The notes: generated from the sequence alone by a model not told the origin. Counted from the first letter of the stretch, positions 21,555 to 33,646 are shown. The stretch: 64,000 nucleotides of DNA from Combretum micranthum (GCA_024138025.1 JAMXBD010000391.1:990399-1054398), one strand, 5' to 3'. Translations and numbers: made by a program.

Positions 21555-21695
21555 CACGCTTATGCAGCGATAGTAGCATTCATTATCAATCGCGCTCATG
21601 CAGCGATGGTAGCATTTGTTATCAATCGTGCTCATGCAGCGATAGTAACATTTGTTATCAATCGCGCTCATGCTGCGATAGCATTTGTTATCGAT
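21555..21695. repeat. 36-bp minisatellite, four units
   Basis: Units at 21555-21590, 21591-21626, 21627-21662 (36 bp each) and 21663-21695 (33 bp, three bases lost), with core GCTCATGCAGCGATAGTAGC and TTTGTTATCAAT. Open in several frames only because of its period. Confidence 0.92.
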
Positions 21696-22249
21696 AAATT
21701 TTTTATTAGTCAAGGGGTATTTCCCACTACTCAACTATATAGTACTTGTGTAGAATACCATATGCCAAGGATTACTTGGCTCAAAGGGGTTGTCAAGGGG
21801 ATTATTTCCATTACTTGACAACTAGAAATACCAAGAAGAAAGCAGTGATGAGCTATCAACATCGTGCGCCTGGGAGCTAAGCTCTGACTCGTCAGCAACG
21901 ATGTTTAAATCAAATGTTATATTAGTTATTGTTTTTCTTCATTACTAAAGGGTAATCTTACTCAATTTGATGTCGATCCCCCTCTTTTTTTTTTTTTTTT
22001 TTTTAGAACAAGCTTTGCGCGCTAAGAAGATTAGTTTCTTACTTTGCAGCGACAATAGTGATGAAAAGGAAAATAAATGATCACACCATCATATTTTCAC
22101 GAACAATACTGACTGATTGAGTAATACAGTTCATTCATTGGGTAAAAGCATCTAATGCTTTGTTTACACGGAAACAAAAGGGAAATGAGTGAGATATGAT
22201 AATAACACTCTTGGTCATAAACAACTCTTTCTTTAATTCATGCACTGCT

Positions 22250-22858
22250 TTACATTTCCATCCCATCATAAGCCTTCTTGTGTTTCTTTACACCTCCACG
22301 GCAACCACGCTTCTTTCTTTTGTTAAATTCTTGAGTCTTAATTTCTTCTCCTATGGGTAGTGATTCCGCGTGGGATTCCACTAAAGTCATATCTGCTTCA
22401 TTTTCATGTTTATAGAAAAAGGTAGCTTCAGCAAAGTGGAGTTCATTACGATTGAATGGATTCTTTGTCGCATGGATTAGGATATCACTTCCACTCCAAT
22501 GACCTTTCATGTACTGATGTTGTGTTGAGGGTATCATGTTGTACTCGTGCAGCCATGTCCTTCCTATGAGAAGGTGATAGGACACCGGCGCATCAATCAC
22601 ATGAAATGTAGCAAGGCCATGAATAGGCCCAACTTTAAAACTTGCTTTGACATAACCCATTGTCATTGTAGAAGACTCAATAAAACTATTCACTGCGATG
22701 GGATGCTTCATCGAGTATCGGATATCTAATCTTGCAGCTTTGAAAGTAGACATGGGCATGATATTGAGTGAGGATCCATTATCAATAAATGTCCTCTGAT
22801 GGTAACCATTGAGTATACTCTCTACATACAAAGGACGATTGTGATTGAAGTTCTTCAA
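22250..22858 (-). pseudogene. Tat-like retrotransposon aspartic protease
   Basis: A 202-codon open stretch with the retropepsin active site FIDNGSSLNIMP near the N-terminus and the later motif YHLLIGRTWLHEYNMIPSTQH, typical of Tat/Ogre-type Ty3/gypsy polyproteins (DNGSS rather than DTGA). The C-terminus is basic (KKRGCRGGVKKHKKAY). It would process Gag-Pol. No reverse transcriptase follows at lower coordinates, so the element is non-autonomous or heavily deleted. Confidence 0.75.
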
Positions 22859-23804
22859 GTGTGCATCATTCTAGTAAATGTAATTGCATAATCCCTTGTA
22901 GAGACCACTCCTTCTTAGGTTGAACTATGTCGCATTCGCTATAATGACCTTACGCAATTTGGTTAAGCAGTGGTTGCTGCAAATCGTGCATGATTATCAA
23001 ATCCAAGGAGATCAAAGAAATTCTTAAAATTTGAAGTCTTTAGTAAAGTAAAGACGACATTATCATCCCCATGAGTTTCATTTTGAGTGTATTGTCATTT
23101 TCTTCATATCCTCCAACTAGTTTTGTGTCTGTTGACTCCATTATAGTAAGATCAAGGGTAATGGCATTCATAGCACCACGTTGATTGCCATGAGCTGGAA
23201 GTGGGTTATTCCTGACATCATATTCTCGATGATAATTCACCGTTCTCAACTCTTTCATTAAAGATCCTCTTCAAAAGTAAAACAATCCTTAGTAGGATGC
23301 CCCACAATCCTGTGAATCTACAAAATTTAGATTATTTTTTTCTTCCTGAGTTGGCAACATTCTACACTTTGGAGTTTGAGATTTCCATCTCTTAACCACT
23401 GATCTAGCACAGCGACACCTTTCCCATTGAGCAAGGATATGTTGTGCTTCTTTGCCCTATTACCCTTGGGCTTATCAACTCTTGGTTTCTTCCCTATTTA
23501 AAATCTTCACTTTGAGCCAAATTCACCGATGTTCTCTCTTGTTAAATCATATTTCCTCCTTTCTTCACGCGACAGAATTGTTAGTCCTTCGCGCATCTCA
23601 ACCAGAGTGAGAATGAAGCTAAAGAAGATTTTCTAGATGCACACCGCGTACTCAGTATACATGCTTTGGATGCAAAATTCACTAACTCTTTTCATCACTT
23701 ATGTCTTGGATGTCTATGAACGCTCCCTAAAGCGCTCAATAAATCCATCAAGTCTTCCTTGGCTTTTGACGGATTCGTCCCATATCAGTCAAGGTCACTC
23801 GTTC
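22859..23804 (-). pseudogene. Degraded gag-protease linker, Tat-like element
   Basis: Between gag and protease only short open pieces survive (e.g. 23040-23258, with NPLPAHGNQRGAMNAI). Stops and frameshifts fill the rest. No zinc knuckle was recognised. Confidence 0.5.
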
Positions 23805-24812
23805 TTATGTGGAGAAAAATTTCTCTAAGAACATTTTGCACATGGTTGCCCATGAATCTACAGATCCAGGGGGAAGATTCACGTACCAAGTGTACGCCTT
23901 TTCTGTGAGGGACTTAGAAAATTCTTTCAACTTTAAATCATCATCAAATCCATAAACCTCTAGTGTTTCAATGAACTTCAACAAATGTTCCTTGGCACTT
24001 CCCTTTTTACCATTGAATAGCATGAATTTGGGACTCACATAGTCCTGAGGGTATGGTTTAGCAGCAATACGTTGATTGTATGGGAGCTTGAGATCCAATA
24101 CTCCTACATCAGACTTAGCTTGTATTTCCCCTAGATACATGTCCAGATCTTCCTTCGTGACAAAAGTACCTTTAGGAGTTGAAGTAGTAACTTCAACTGG
24201 TGTAGCTGGAGTGGCCGTTTGGAGTAAAGTTGCATTGGGTTGAACAGTGGGTCCACCAATGACAATTGGTGGTGTAGCCTGTGAGGATGAAGATCCTCCA
24301 AGTTGAGCATGTAATGCAGGCTGGGAAGTCGATGGTGTTCCAAGTTGAATTCCAGTATTCATTACCTGAGGTGCAAGCGGTTGTGTGATTACAGGCTCTA
24401 ATGGAGGGATTTGCTCTCCAACTCTGGTAGGATCTTGTTCAGGAATAGAAGTAGGATTAGCAGGTGGAGCAACTTGAGGTGCCTGAGAAGCGCGTTGTTG
24501 CGCAACAACAACAGGGGTCGACGAAGTCGCACCTTGTTGCGTGGCAGCAATAGCAGCTATTCCAGGCAGGTACTGAGCAAATATTGTCATGAATTGTTGG
24601 AATTGTTTTGCAGACTCTTGCATTGATTGATTGACTTGTTTGGTATTTTCTTGCACAGCACGCAAGATCGCAGCATTGTCGATTTGAGCACCAGTAGGTT
24701 GGTTCACATCCTCAAGTGCTGGCATGTCATGTTCAGCGGCCTCGAGATTAACATTAGTTTCTTGAGTTGTACTCTCAGTGGGATCGGTAGGTCTCTTTCT
24801 TGGAGGTGCCAT
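23805..24812 (-). pseudogene. gag: Tat-like retrotransposon gag
   Basis: The most likely start is the ATG at 24812 (MAPPRKRPTD), just after the PBS; an in-frame ATG further upstream would read through the PBS. The N-terminal half is Gln/Pro/Thr-rich, with an amphipathic stretch (AILRAVQENTKQVNQSMQES). The C-terminal half is a retrotransposon gag domain: LPYNQRIAAKPYPQDYVSP, FNGKKGSAKEHLLKFIETLE, EFSKSLTEKAYTWYVNLPPG, SWATMCKMFLEKFF. The frame ends at 23805, while the family's gag normally continues to a nucleocapsid, so the gene is truncated by a frameshift or stop. Confidence 0.85.
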
Positions 24813-24834
24813 CACACAAGTGTTGATTTCCCTA

Positions 24835-24852
24835 TCCCCAGTGGAGTCGCCA
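24835..24852 (-). other. Primer-binding site of Tat-like element
   Basis: Minus strand TGGCGACTCCACTGGGGA, four bases inside the LTR end. The TGGCG start and position fit a tRNA 3' end; the tRNA species was not determined. Confidence 0.7.
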
Positions 24853-24856
24853 AAAA

Positions 24857-25806
24857 TGTGTGGGTATGAATCCGGATGCAACGATCACGTGCGTGTCGCG
24901 TGACTATCGCGCTACGCGTGACCTAGGGAAACAACACGTGATAGGATGATCAAGAGAGTATCGTGTAGGGAGGAGGAGTAGGCAATCTCAATAGGCTCTA
25001 ACACACGTGTGACAGGCGAGGGAGCTATTGAGCATCAACCTCACTAAGTACCACGAATATCGTGTGCGTTCTTGAGTGAGTCAAGTAATCGATTCACAAA
25101 TGGAAATCCAGCACAACGGTGTTTGTCCAAGATTTCACCTTGTCCAAATGAGGTAAGGACTAAGGTATTTATAGAGAATTGGCTGTCGATGTCGTCCGTC
25201 AGATGAGACGACGACCAACGGCAGGATGAGTCCCTCTCATTATGGATATGAATGGGCTCCCTTATGGACCCAGGCCCATAGGCCTTCATTGTAATGTGTG
25301 TGAGCCAATTGAGAAAGGTTGGAATTGGGAGGCCAATTCCAACGGGCCCTACTCCAAGCCTTCCATGCCAATTCTCCCATGATCATCCTAATTGGCTGGA
25401 CCTAATTCTTTAAGCCCTGCACATTAGCCCAAAGAATTAAATCCAAATAATAAATCAGGCTTAAAGCCTTTATAATGAAATCCATACATCTACAAAAGGT
25501 ATATGGGATACTTGATGGTACGATTTTGTTTTAAAGATTGAACTACTCAAGAGAGAGTAGTATATGGTTTTGTTTTAATGAAGAATAATCTACTTATGTG
25601 AGTTGAATATGAAATGTTTTTGTAAAATAATGTTTCACTGCCGCAAAATCCAGTTGTTTCTAGAATATAATCAAATGATTTTAAAATCTAAAATTAGTTA
25701 GCAATTGTCCATGATAAATAGTTGTTTCTAAGGTAGTATGTGTATATAATGTTTAGGTATTATACATGACGACTAAACATGCCTATACCCTATTTCAGGG
25801 CATGAC
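24857..25806 (-). mobile_element. 5' LTR of Tat-like element, outer end uncertain
   Basis: The inner end is set by the PBS: plus-strand TGTGTGGGTATG begins at 24857. A TATA-like CTATAAATA on the minus strand at 25166-25174 fits a promoter. The outer end may be TGTCATGCCCTG (minus strand, 25806), a typical LTR start, but an end near 25490 cannot be excluded because no second LTR was found to compare. Confidence 0.5.
25166..25174 (-). promoter_or_regulatory. TATA-like box in Tat-like LTR
   Basis: CTATAAATA on the minus strand, about 310 bp before the LTR end, in the transcription direction of gag. Confidence 0.45.
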
Positions 25807-26689
25807 AGTAAACCTTCAAAACTCATTGTCAATCCTTACCTGGAATCTCTTTATAGGCTTGAGAGAGATGCCAAAACTATGGTTGTGAGAAGGGAGGAAA
25901 GGAAAAAAAAAAGAAAAAGAAAAAGAAAAGGAAAATGTGTTAGCAATTTTTTAGGAAAAGTAGAAGATTTGCCCCTAAAATACTTTCCTTACATTCTAAG
26001 TTATTTCACTAAACTTTTTATGTCATACATTTTTGTCTTTACATATATTTATTTTGTCATTAATGATATGATAAATTTCAATTCACGTGCAACTTCAATA
26101 TTAAATCAAAAGTAAGTGTTTATTGAGTTCAATGATTATTATTTATATCAATAGATGCACACCCGCATTATGTGTGCCAAACGTAAACAAAATGGTACAT
26201 TAGACTTTACCGCATACAACATCTAATAAATTGAAATCATCTTATTAAAAAAGAAACAAATATACATAAACCATATGGAAAATGCATGTAAAAAAAAAGA
26301 AACCAAAACAATGCATTATAAAATTTAGAGAGCGTGGTTATTTTACTTCATCAAGGAAGTTACTATTTGCTTATAAAAATAATGAAAGATTATTGATTGA
26401 GGAATTTCCACATATAAAGTAAGACATTTCAATATAAAATTGACCAATCAAGTTATTAATCTTCTTTTACATTATATCGAGGAATTTAATTTAAAAAATA
26501 AAAAAATTGCAACAAAAAAAATTATGAAATGATAAAAATCAGTGTATGATAGTATCAAATAAGGTGAGGAAAGATGATATGTCAAATCTTTGATACGTCA
26601 AAAAAGTAGAAGTAATAAATAATTTAATTGTATTAATATATATTAAAATGATTTAATTTTAGGGAAAATGACTCTTTTGGTACCTGAAT

Positions 26690-26985
26690 TTCGATGAAAT
26701 GGACAATTAGGTACCTGAACTTTTAAAACGTTTAATTTCATATATGATTGAATTTTTTATGCCTCTAAATACTAGCTACTCAATTATTGTCTGATACGTG
26801 TCAACTACTTTATGAAATAATAAAAAGAGTAAGGGTAGTAACAAAAGAAATGAAAAGTTTAATTAGGTATGGAATTTGACTTTTTAAAAGTTCACGTATA
26901 GCACAAAAAGTTTAATTATATATAAAATTGGATTTTTCTAAAATTTCAGATACCTAATTATCCTTTTCGTCTAAGTTCATCCTTA
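26690..26985. mobile_element. MITE-like inverted-repeat element
   Basis: The left end (GACAATTAGGTACCTGAACT) and the reverse complement of the right end (GATAATTAGGTATCTGAAAT) match over about 35 bp. The interior is AT-rich and non-coding. Exact ends and TSD are not resolved; the left repeat may extend to 26662. Confidence 0.5.
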
Positions 26986-28008
26986 ATTTGATTAATGTAA
27001 TTTGACATATATTTGTACAGTTTAACTGTCATTATTAACGTATCAACTAGCATTAGTAATGTTTTCATTGTCATTATCTTTTTTTGGGCCCAATTTTTAT
27101 TGTCATTATCACCGAAGCAATATATATTAATTTAGTTTTATCGTATTTTTATGTATTAGGGTATGTATAATGGCGGTCTTTGACACAATCATCTATGTTG
27201 AGGACCTACTTTTCGAGGTTTTTCGTTATGGTAGTAGGATCTTTGCAAATTGGGATCATTTGAAAAACCCTAGATTTTTTTTAAATTTAATTTTGACAAA
27301 TGTCGAAATAAACTAATAAAAAATAAATACATAATATTTAATGGTATTAAATGGCACCTAATAACCCAAAAATGAAATATATTAGATAAAATAAAGAGAT
27401 TCTTAAGTAAAGAAAGGAATTTAAGGAGCTAACATGATATATAGAAACCTTAATAATGTTGTTAGTATATTTTGATGGTCATTCTTAATATTTAAAAATA
27501 TTGTTTAATTCATCATTATTATTGCATTAATACGATTAATATGTATTAACATAGTTCGACAATGATTGTCACTGTACTAATATGTATTGCTAGTATTACT
27601 ATAGTTTGACTATCACTATAGCTGTTTAACTTATGTAGCAGACATGCACAATGAATAGATTTAGAACATAACAAAACTTTTAAAATCAAACTATATATAT
27701 ATATATATATATATATTGATAATTTATGAAAGAAAAAAATTGTAAAAGTGGAAATATAAATTGTTTACGCCTCCATGTTATGTGTGCAGAAATTAAAGAG
27801 GATGAAAAAGAACTTGACCATAATACAATGATTTAAGTTATGTACGTGATCTTTATAAGGGGGCAAAAAACCAATATACAAACTGTTTGAAAATATGTGA
27901 AAAAATTAAAAAGAAAAGAAAACAACGAATATACATTATATTATCTATACTATTGAGCCAATACATGTCTAAGGTTCCTATACAAAATAATTACTAAATA
28001 CCGTTTGG

Positions 28009-28342
28009 ATGAAATTAATTACCAATTTTCAGTTGCAAAATTGTGTTTAAGAAACAGGATATGCAATTTTATGCAAAAATTGTGTGAAAGAATCGCAATT
28101 TAATGTTTGACTACAGTTGCAATATCGCAATTATTAATCACGATATAAGTATTGTGTACAGATATTACAATTAATAATTGAGATATTGCTCTGTAAGTCA
28201 AATATATATCGCGTTTTATAGTCGCGATATGCACGTGTATATCGTGTTTTAAAGACGCAATATACATGCATTTACTGTTTACTCGTATATCCTGTGATAA
28301 AAATACGATTTTGGTGTGGTAAATTGGTAATTATTTTCATTT
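28009..28342. mobile_element. MITE-like element with cgATAT/gcAATATc interior
   Basis: Ends TGAAATTAATTACCAATTT and (reverse complement) TGAAAATAATTACCAATTT are inverted repeats. The interior is packed with short inverted words such as ATCGCGTTTTA, AGTCGCGATATG, ATATCGTGTTTTA and GACGCAATATAC. Confidence 0.55.
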
Positions 28343-28462
28343 TGACATTATTTAAAGAATTAATTTCAATTAGTATCCTAAACAAGAAATTAATTCTATG
28401 TTATTAAAGCAAAAGCACATGCTTTGGAGTCTTTAGTGTAAATATTTTTAATATAATGTTTT

Positions 28463-28960
28463 TAGCATATGGATATAAAATATTTTTGGTATCCCTAAAA
28501 TAATGAAATTAAATAGGGTTCGAATAGAATTAAATAGAGGTTGAATAGACATAGTTTTTTCCTTTTTTAAGATATGGGCATAAAATATTTTTGGTATCCC
28601 TGAAATCATGAAATTAAATAGGGTTTGAATAGAATTAAATAGGATTGAATAAACATAGCTTTTTCCTTTTTCAGCCTAAGTATGTATCTTTATATACTGA
28701 TCTAAAGCTTTGATATCATATTTAGGCATGAGAGTTATCCAACAAGGAGAAGTTTCCAGTGGAAAATACAATGATAATTATGATTTGTAACTAATTTCCT
28801 AATCTAGGACTAATTACGGATGTAAAATATGGGCGTAAAATATTTTTGGTATCTTTGAAATTATGAAATTAAATAGGGTTTGAATAGAATTAAATAGGGG
28901 TTGAACAGATATAGTCTTTTCCTTTTTTAGGTTAAGCAAGTATCTTTATATATCGATCTA
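28463..28960 (+). repeat. Triplicated 105-140 bp segment
   Basis: Three copies start near 28463, 28571 and 28826, each with TAAAATATTTTTGGTATC, GAAATTAAATAGGGTT and a TAGTTTTTTCCTTTTTTA-like end. Copies two and three also share the following TATCTTTATATA. The second and third are separated by about 130 bp of unrelated sequence. Confidence 0.75.
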
Positions 28961-29844
28961 GTATGTGCCTAATATAGATTAACCTTATCAACACCATTAA
29001 CGAAAAAAAAAAAAAAGAATCAATACTATTCTATTTTTTATGTATCTATTTATAGCTTCATATAGACCTTCCTTTGTAAATATACTTCAATGTCACGTCA
29101 CGCATTAACATATAATTATATAGTTTTATTTTCCCTGAAATAGCCATGAATTTCCTAATTTATATTTTAATGTGTTATTGAATGATACATGATTTTGAAA
29201 TGAGATATATGTGCATGAACTATATAATTAGTGCATGTGTTGAATGTATCATTTTGTATGTGTATAGTGCAATGAAATTAATATATTGTATATATATTAA
29301 TGTGGGCATAGTATATGAATGTGTGTGTCTCTTGTAAATTAATATGTATGTGTTATGTTTTAGAATTATTAAAATAACTTGTGAATTACTTAAGGATGTA
29401 TGATAGAATTTTTACAAAGTTTAAGCATACTTTTAAAGCCCAAATTAAACTCAAATGCATTCCAAATTTTAACTAAATTAACCCTAGGTCAAACATACCC
29501 CCAAAGTCAAACTTTGGATTAGTATTGACCTAAATTTGGATTAATTAGGGACTCTTTTGGCAGCCCTATTTTTTTCATACAAATTTTCTTTCTTTTCTTT
29601 TCTTTCTCTCTTCTTTCTATCTCAAAACCCTAAGCCCTAAACCAAAATCAACCATAAGCCTTTGGATGCAAAAATCACTCTAAGCTAAAGCTTAATCATG
29701 TAAGTTAAATGCAAGCCTAATCTTTTATTTTTATGTTCTTTCTTTCTTGTATTTGGATGTAAAGCTTAGGTTAGAATAAAGTTTATTTTATGTCCCCATG
29801 TTCTTTCTTGTGGAATGAGAACAAAATCATAATTTTTAATACCG

Positions 29845-30110
29845 GGCTTAAGGCCGCTGGCGTAGAATCCAAAGCTGTCGGCGTGCATGGATACGCTGCC
29901 AGTGTTAGGGATATTCACGTGCGTGGACCAACCCCATGTAACTCTCGGAAATTTTTGAAAATTTGGAGTTGTAGTCTACATCGGCTCAAGGGCTCCGACG
30001 TAGACTGAAGGCTACCGACGTATCCTTGAACGCTGCTAGTGTTGGCAAGTGTTGAGATTTGGTGCATTGTATACCGATTCAATGTTGCTGCCATTGAAGG
30101 CCGGCGTGTC
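29845..30110. repeat. GCCGGC-word cassette of S-b
   Basis: Decayed cassette with words such as AAGGCCGCTGGCGTAGAATC, CTACCGACGTATCC and AAGGCCGGCGTGTCC; many CpG sites have become TpG or CpA. Confidence 0.65.
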
Positions 30111-31204
30111 CCTTGCGTCTTTTATTTTCAAAAACTTTCTTCACAATTTCCTAAAGCTTGATAATGATCAATTAAATATTTGTTAAGTGTTGTATGATGT
30201 AAGTTTAAATGCTCTATTATGACCTTGTAATACTTTATTTGAATTTCTTTGATTAATTATGAAATAGCCATAATTTTAATATATATTAATGCATGCTAAA
30301 TTTGATAATTATATGTGTGTATGTGTTTGAGTGGATTAGTGTGTTTGTAATGTTGGGTGTTATAACATATGTGATTAGATAATATGCTATGGTAAATATA
30401 TCTAGGTTGATAGTTTATTCATGTTAGAAATTATCATGTTAGTGTTAATTGTTATTGTAATGAATTGTATATGTTGGATTTAAACTTGTTTTAGGCCTAA
30501 ATTAGAGACTAAACTTAGCAGATTTTATTTTACCCTTCTTAAGCCCAAATTAAGTCCAACTCCAAGCCCAAATAAGGCCCAAGCCTTTCCCAAATCTGCC
30601 TCCTCAAAGTCAACAATAATAGGATAAACACAAAAGTCTAATTGTATCATTAGACTCTCCAAAACAGAGCAAGGAAAAAAAGAAAATTCGTAACTCAAGA
30701 AGGCCACAAATTTTCAAGACCCAAAACAAGTTTTCTTGGACTCAACACACCAAAAATCCTTCCCCAAGCCTTATAGATACATTGAGGTAAGTTTATTTGA
30801 TGTTTGAGATGCTTTATTTCCCTCTTAATTCATGAAATATGCATATGTGGTGTAAAATAAGTAGTTAGTATGCTAAATTCTTGTTGGAATGTTGTAGAGT
30901 TGTTAGGAAAGCTTTAGAATGCTTGAGTTGTGGATAGGTTGTAGAAGGCCCTCATGTGGTTTGGAATTGAAGTGTTGAAGTATGACAAGTATTAGGATTG
31001 TTTGAAGTATACTAGGGTTGGTGAAGGTTGATGAAGAAGTGTTTGATTTATGTAGAGTAGTGTTTGAACTTGTTTGAAGTTAAGGAGTGGAGATCACTCT
31101 TGTTTTATGTTGTTAAATGCATAAAGTGTTGTATGAAGTTTGTATAAGGTTTAGGACATGTTAGGAGTTGAGAAAAGTAAGTTAAAAGTGTTAAAGTTTG
31201 AAAA

Positions 31205-31435
31205 AAATTTCGTAAACTGTCAAACGCTGGTGCAAAAGGCCTCGCAAACTGCCCCGTTTGCAAGGGTGTTGCGCTCGCGGATCAAAATTTCCTTTTTCCC
31301 TGAGAGCAAACGGCCTCCCAAACGGCCCTGTTTGCAAGGGTGTTTTGCTCGCGGATCAAAATTTCATTTTCCCTGAGTGCAAACGGTCTCCCAAACGGCC
31401 CTGTTTGCTAGGGCGTTTCGCTCTCGGATAGTTTT
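31205..31435. repeat. GCAAACGGCC tandem cassette of S-c
   Basis: Three units of about 60-70 bp with words CAAACGGCCTCCCAAACGGC, CCTGTTTGCAAGGGTGTT, GCTCGCGGATC and AAAATTTC. Each unit can fold: GCAAACGG pairs with its own later CCGTTTGC/CTGTTTGC. It lies next to a TCATAACTTTTTCATCGGAC block also found beside the S-g cassette. Confidence 0.8.
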
Positions 31436-32557
31436 CCCTATTGCGACGCTGTTTTGTAAATTAGTCATAACTTTTTCATCGGACCTCCGATTGAGGTGAT
31501 TCAAATTGCGTTGGAAATCTTAAAAAGAGATCTACAACTTTCATGTTTTAAGTTTTCACAAATTTTAAAATTTAAAAATGCTTAAATTTTAGTTCTTTTC
31601 AACTGATACACTTTCTAAACAAAGTTTAAAACTTATTGTTAGTTGTTAAAGGTTCTCCCAAGCTTGATAAATGATCATTTAAGTATTTGTTGAGTATTGT
31701 ATGATAATATATGATATCTAAATGCTATGTGATGATGTTGTAATGATTTATTTGAATTTCTTTGGATGATTATACTTGAGAATTGATGAATATATATACT
31801 AGAACTAAGTGTGAGTTTATAATTACTTCTTTTTACAGTGAGTGATCCCCTTTCGGTTATTCTCATTGATTCTCGAGCTAGTACAGGTACACAATACTTT
31901 GATTGATTGTTGCTTAGGATAGGCATATATCAATTTGACCTTAATCAAAGATTAATGAAAATATTGAAATTGGTTGTGTTTTACGTCGTTGAATCCGATC
32001 CGGGGAGCGACAACCTTGTCATGATGCAATGGCATGGTAGTTTAGGCACTTAGCCTAATCCTTTGTCATGATGCAATGACTCAAATCCATGATGCAATGG
32101 TTTACCATGATGCAATGGTGATTTCTTTTATTGGCTAAGTGGGTAGCTAATAGGGTTACTGTATCGGTATATCTCTACTTAGGCTCGGGAGGAAATAATA
32201 TGTTTTAGTTCACGGTTATGGGACCGTTGAACTAATTGATATTATAGACCAGGATAAGTGGATTGTATAAAGGAGTGTGAACCCTAGAAGCTATTGTTCT
32301 TTATCGGTTAGATATAGGAGATAGGTATCCGGTCTATCTATATCAACCCCCTGAGCAGCTGCTGTTACTCAGGACCCCTAAATTCCCCAAGCTTGAGTCG
32401 GAGTTTGAATACTCCAGTGTTGTTTTATTCACTTAACTAAAAAAAAATAATGAAGTTGTGGTGATTTATTGCATTGTTTTTAGTTAAGTGAGCATTGCAT
32501 ATGTATTTGTTTGCATTATTGTGTACTGGGCCTTTGGCTCATGCTGCTATCTTGCAG

Positions 32558-32627
32558 GCGATTTTGATGACGAGCTCTATGACTATATGAGCTATGGAAT
32601 GATTGGGAAGACTCTATGGATGACTAG
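32558..32627 (+). other. Acidic mini-exon of S-c
   Basis: After TACTGGGCCTTTGGCTCA and the acceptor ATCTTGCAG comes GDFDDELYDYMSYG; after a one-base shift, NDWEDSMDD then TAG. The pattern matches the other S copies. Confidence 0.4.
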
Positions 32628-33646
32628 AGAGATGCTTAGATTGCTTAGGATTCCTTTTGATGAAGATTTCTTTTTGAAGTGTTTAGGCTTATTTGTTAAG
32701 CCTTGGAATGTAATTTGTGTTGAATTATATTTGTAATATAGTTAGGTTTTAAGTGAGATCTCTATGTTTATGATGTTTTGGGAAGTTGTAATGTATAAAT
32801 ATATTATGTATGACTTGTATATAGTTAATGACCCACTACCTATGTAGTGGTAATGTTTCTAATTCTAAGCTTATGAATGTGATATTTGTTTTAAACAGGT
32901 AGCCATTACAAACATCTCTTTTTAAGACGACCTTACGTATAATACTTGAATATTGATCCTAATATTTGAGTATTATGCGTGGTCGGAAGATTTGACACAC
33001 TTAATAATTGGGTTAAGTGGGCCGGGTCTTTACAAATTATATTTGAAACTAGTTAATTAGTGCTTAAACTAAGTGGAAAATTCAATATTGTCTTGAATAG
33101 TGATAGGGTGTCGCTCGGCCAACCCCATTAGTTCCCAAGCTATCTCAGGTACCGGTAACTTGCTTGTTTCTTTGCTAGGATAAGCATCATTCAAAGTTAT
33201 TCTAAATTAAGAAATTTAATAATTGATTGCTGAGTGTCTTTTCTACCGTTGAATCTGGTTCAGAGAGCGGTCACCTGCTCAGATTGGGGCATGGTACTTT
33301 TTCGTTATTGGATTGATTTATCTAGGAGATATAAGTATCCAAACTACTTATATCACCCCCTGAGCATCGCGATGTGTTACTCAGGATCCCCTAGTATTGC
33401 GAGCTATGCTAGAAGGTGGGGCTGCCTAGTCTGTAAGAACAGTAGGGACCACTCAGGGAGGAGGATGTGATACTAGATCCTTGTTGTTCGGAGTTTGAAT
33501 ACTCCTATGATATATGACTAACTAAAAATTGAATAATAAATTATGGTTGTTGCATTTTGCATTTAGCTTAAGCATGTGTGAATCACTTTGCATTTGTACT
33601 CGTTACTTGCGTACTAGGCTTTTGGCTCATATTTCAACCATTTCAG

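Larger units (their letters stand above)
19787..22249 (-). other. Non-coding region with T-runs and minisatellites
   Basis: No credible coding region. Six plus-strand T runs of about 11-20 bases recur (near 19788, 19828, 20489, 20769, 21390, 21986). It contains the degenerate repeats at 20075-20320 and the 36-bp array at 21555-21695. Because gag and protease of a minus-strand Tat-like element lie just to the right, at least the right part may be that element's 3' untranslated region, which in Tat/Ogre elements is hypervariable and repeat-bearing. Confidence 0.45.
25807..29135. other. AT-rich region without genes
   Basis: No coding signal. The K/R-rich frame at 25879-26115 comes from purine-rich low-complexity sequence. 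It holds two MITE-like inverted repeats, a TA microsatellite (about 27691-27716) and a triplicated segment, listed separately. Confidence 0.6.
30260..33034 (+). mobile_element. S-family solo LTR, copy S-c
   Basis: It starts TGAAATAGCCATAATTTT and ends CCGGGTCTTTACA, flanked by a perfect 5-bp TSD AATTA (30255-30259 and 33035-33039). Copy S-d (around 45230) shows the uninterrupted target, which confirms the insertion. It is 2775 bp long. The shared module is at about 32300-32395, the CATTGCATCATG cluster (inverted) at about 32020-32115 and the acidic mini-exon at 32558-32627. The cassette slot holds a different repeat (31205-31435). Confidence 0.9.

Noticed and set aside
25879..26115. A frame with a run of Lys/Arg
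   Set aside because: Produced by an AAAAAGAAAAAG purine tract; no start context, domain or neighbour supports it.
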